Assembly: GCA_947650365.1 (NCBI GenBank)
Contig: CANTAL010000003.1
Coordinates: 3,038,001-3,102,000 of the forward strand
Origin: Chamaelirium japonicum
Lineage: Eukaryota; Streptophyta; Magnoliopsida; Liliales; Melanthiaceae
Length of the DNA: 64,000 nt
Reading direction: 5' to 3'
This document shows, piece by piece, positions 61,741 through 64,000 of the stretch. The notes beneath the pieces are model-generated. The model did not search any database, was not told the origin of the DNA, and was given only the letters and a program-made list of their open reading frames with translations. The stretch's first letter is position 1. The number at the start of each line of letters is the position of its first letter. The translations under genes were made by a program, and so were the position numbers.

Positions 61741-64000
61741 AGTGGAGCACGTTTGACGGCTCTCTCATTCTCCCATCTCACAACACGTTATCAGTACGAA
61801 AATGTCAAGCCCAGCGAACCTGTCACAAGAAAACAGAAAAAGAAACGAAGATAGAAGAAAGAGAAGAAGAGAGAAGAAGAAAGAAGAGAATGGAGAGATA
61901 AATAAAGAAAGAAGAGAGAAGAAGTCCGGTTCCAGTCCATTGACCACGGGTATAGGTGTGAAGTAAGAAGGAATCTAAATTATAAAACTTTACTTTTCAA
62001 TATTTATACGACCACTTTAGGGTAGGCCATGTTTGACGGCTTTCTCTTTCTCCCTTCTCATAACACGTTATCAGCACGAACATATCGAGCCCAATCGACC
62101 AGTCACAAAAAAACGACGAGTGAAACGAAGACAGAAGAGAGAAGAGAACGAAGAGATAAATGAAGAGAGAATAGAGAATAAGTCCTGCTCCAGTCCATTG
62201 GCCATGGATATAGGTGTGAAGTAAGAAGGAATCTAAATTCCAAAACTCTACTTCTTAATATTTATACGACCCCTTTAGGGTGGGCCATGTTTGACGGCTC
62301 TCTCTTTCTCCCATCTTATAGTTTGTTATCAGCACGAACATGTCGAGCCCAGCCAGCCTATCACAAGAAAACAGAGAGTGAAACAAAGACAGAAGAGAGA
62401 AAAAAAGAGAGAAGGGAATAGAGAGGTAAACGAAGAGAGAAGAGAGAAGAAGTCCTACTCTAGTCCATTAGCCATGGTTATAGGTGTGAAGTGCTCCAGT
62501 CCATTCGCCACGGGTATTGGTATGAAGTAAGATGGAATCTAAATTTCAAAACTCCACTTCTCAATAATATAATTAAATCTGTACGGTCTCTTCTCTTTTA
62601 TCCCATGGATTAGGGTTTCACATAGATTGCTTAGGCCCTAAGTAAGCTTACCCAATAAATAATATATGACCCCTTTAGGGTGGGGCACGTTTGACAGCTC
62701 TCGCTTTCTCCTATCTCATAACACGTTATCAACACGAACATGTCCAGCCCAGCCGACCAGTCACAAGAAAATAGTGAGTGAAATGAAGACAGAAGAGAGA
62801 GAAGAAGAGAACAAAGAGATAAACGAAGAGAGAAGAGAGAAGAAGTCCTGCTCCAGTCCATTAGCCACAGGTATTGGTGTGTAGTAAGAAGGAACCTAAA
62901 TTCCAAAATTCCACTTCTTAATATTTATACGACCCCTTTAGAATGGGGCACTATTGATGACTCTCTCTTTCTCCCATCTCACAACACGTTATCAGCACGA
63001 ACAAGTCGAGCCCAGTAGATCAGTTATAAGAAAACGGAGAGAGAAACAAAGACAGAAGAGAAAGAAGAGAATGAAAGGGATAAATAAAGAGAGAAGAAAG
63101 AAGAAGTCCAACTCCAGTCCATTGGCCATAGATATAGGTGTGGAGTAAGAAGGAATCTAAATTCCAAAATTTTACTTCTTAATAATATAATTAAATCTCT
63201 CTATTCTCTTCTTTTTTCTCCCATAGATTAGGGTTCCTATAACATGTTTGATGGCTTTCTCTTTCTTCCATCTCATAACTTGTTATCAGCACGAACATAT
63301 CAAATCCAGCCGACTAGTCGTAAGAAAATGGGGAGTGAAACAAAGTCAGAAGAGAGAGAATAAGAGATAAGAGAACGGAGAGATAAATAAAGAGAGAAGA
63401 GAAAAGAAGTCCTGCTCTAGTCCATTGGCCACGGGTATAGGTGTAAAGTAAGAAGGAATCTAAATTCTAAAACTCCACTTTTCAAAAATATAATTAAATC
63501 TCGGTTCTCTTCTCTCTTCTCTCATGGATTAGGGTTTTCCATAGATTGCTTAGACCCAAAGTAAGCTTACCCTATAAATAATATAGGACCCCTTTAGGAT
63601 GGGGCACGTTTGATGGCTCTCTCTTTCTCCTATCTTATAATACATTATCAGAACAAACATGTCGAGCCCAACCGTTCAGTTACAAGAAAACGGAGAGAGA
63701 AACAAAGATAGAAGAGAGAGAAGAAGAGAGAAAAGAACAGAGAGATAAATGAAGAGAGAAGAGAGAAGAAGTCCTGCTCTAGTCCATTGGCCACGGGTAT
63801 AGGTGTGAAGTGCTCCAGTCCATTCACCATGGGTATAGGTGTAAAGTAAGAATGGTCTAAATTCCAAAACTTCACTTCTCAATAATATAATTAAATCTCT
63901 TAGTTCTCTTCTCTATTCTCTCATGGATTAGGGTTTCCCATAGATTGCTTAGGCCCTACGTAACCTTACCTTATAAATAATATATGACCCCTTTAGGGTG
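61741..64000 (+). repeat. Forward core monomers, running off the window
   Basis: Forward boxes near 61,785, 62,060, 62,320, 62,720, 62,985, 63,280 and 63,640. Doubled 'gtgctccagtccattc' marker at 62,488 and 63,811. The last ~220 bp are almost identical to 18,060-18,280. Many copies keep the TATA region 'ccctataaataatat'. No gene. Confidence 0.75.

Noticed and set aside
11054..63882. Dozens of recurring 60-125 codon open frames rich in Leu, Ser and Phe (one strand) or Lys, Glu and Arg (other strand)
   Set aside because: They come from the pyrimidine/purine-rich core repeat. Equivalent frames are open in several phases and on both strands of the same DNA, starts and ends shift from copy to copy, and no domain is recognisable.
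1..64000. CRISPR array or prokaryotic system
   Set aside because: Repeats are long, diverged and lack uniform spacers. All recognisable genes are plant-type retrotransposon genes.

Overview
The window looks like gene-poor, repeat-packed heterochromatin of a flowering plant. The evidence is one Ty1/copia LTR retrotransposon of plant type, one end of a CACTA (En/Spm-like) DNA transposon with plant-style subterminal repeats, and long AT-rich repeat arrays. The GC-rich retrotransposon leader and the CACTA subterminal motif hint at a monocot, but weakly. I found no host protein-coding gene, tRNA, rRNA or CRISPR array. Most short open frames are shadows of a purine/pyrimidine-rich repeat that recurs dozens of times.

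Layout: 1-13,893 is an AT-rich array in which a ~480-bp 'core' repeat (forward) alternates with 0.5-2.8 kb of AT-rich DNA. 13,894-26,345 is dense in cores, in both orientations. 26,346-36,208 returns to the AT-rich type, reversed and then forward. 36,209-43,293 is the copia element, on the minus strand. 43,294-50,715 is AT-rich array again. 50,716-53,855 is a second core block. 53,856-56,627 is a composite of unrelated pieces: a copia pseudogene fragment, a three-unit GAGC-type tandem repeat, unknown sequence and a CACTA end. 56,628-64,000 is a third core block.

The cores appear to be a non-autonomous LTR-retrotransposon family. Each holds a ~168-bp LTR-like segment (TGTTATGAG...ACAACA) with a TATA box. 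A 14-nt primer-binding-site box, CGTTATCAGCACGA, follows directly, then a GA-rich leader. The complete copia element has the same box right after its 5' LTR, an LTR that starts TGTTATGA, and a GA-rich leader, so it (or a relative) could have supplied replication functions. The box is complementary to what I recall of the anticodon arm of plant tRNA-Ile(AAU) with inosine read as G, which suggests half-tRNA priming. In the AT-rich blocks the space between cores is, in its best-kept copies, a giant imperfect palindrome with arms of about 0.7-0.9 kb. Other units look like internal-deletion or duplication derivatives.

The copia element keeps all domains in the order gag, PR, IN, RT, RNaseH. It has three in-frame stops in pol and no pol frameshift. 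A 271-nt intron-like segment lies between gag and pol; its removal would put gag and pol in one frame. Five transitions and one 1-bp indel separate its LTRs, so insertion was fairly recent. Several large segmental duplications, direct and inverted, tie distant parts of the window together.
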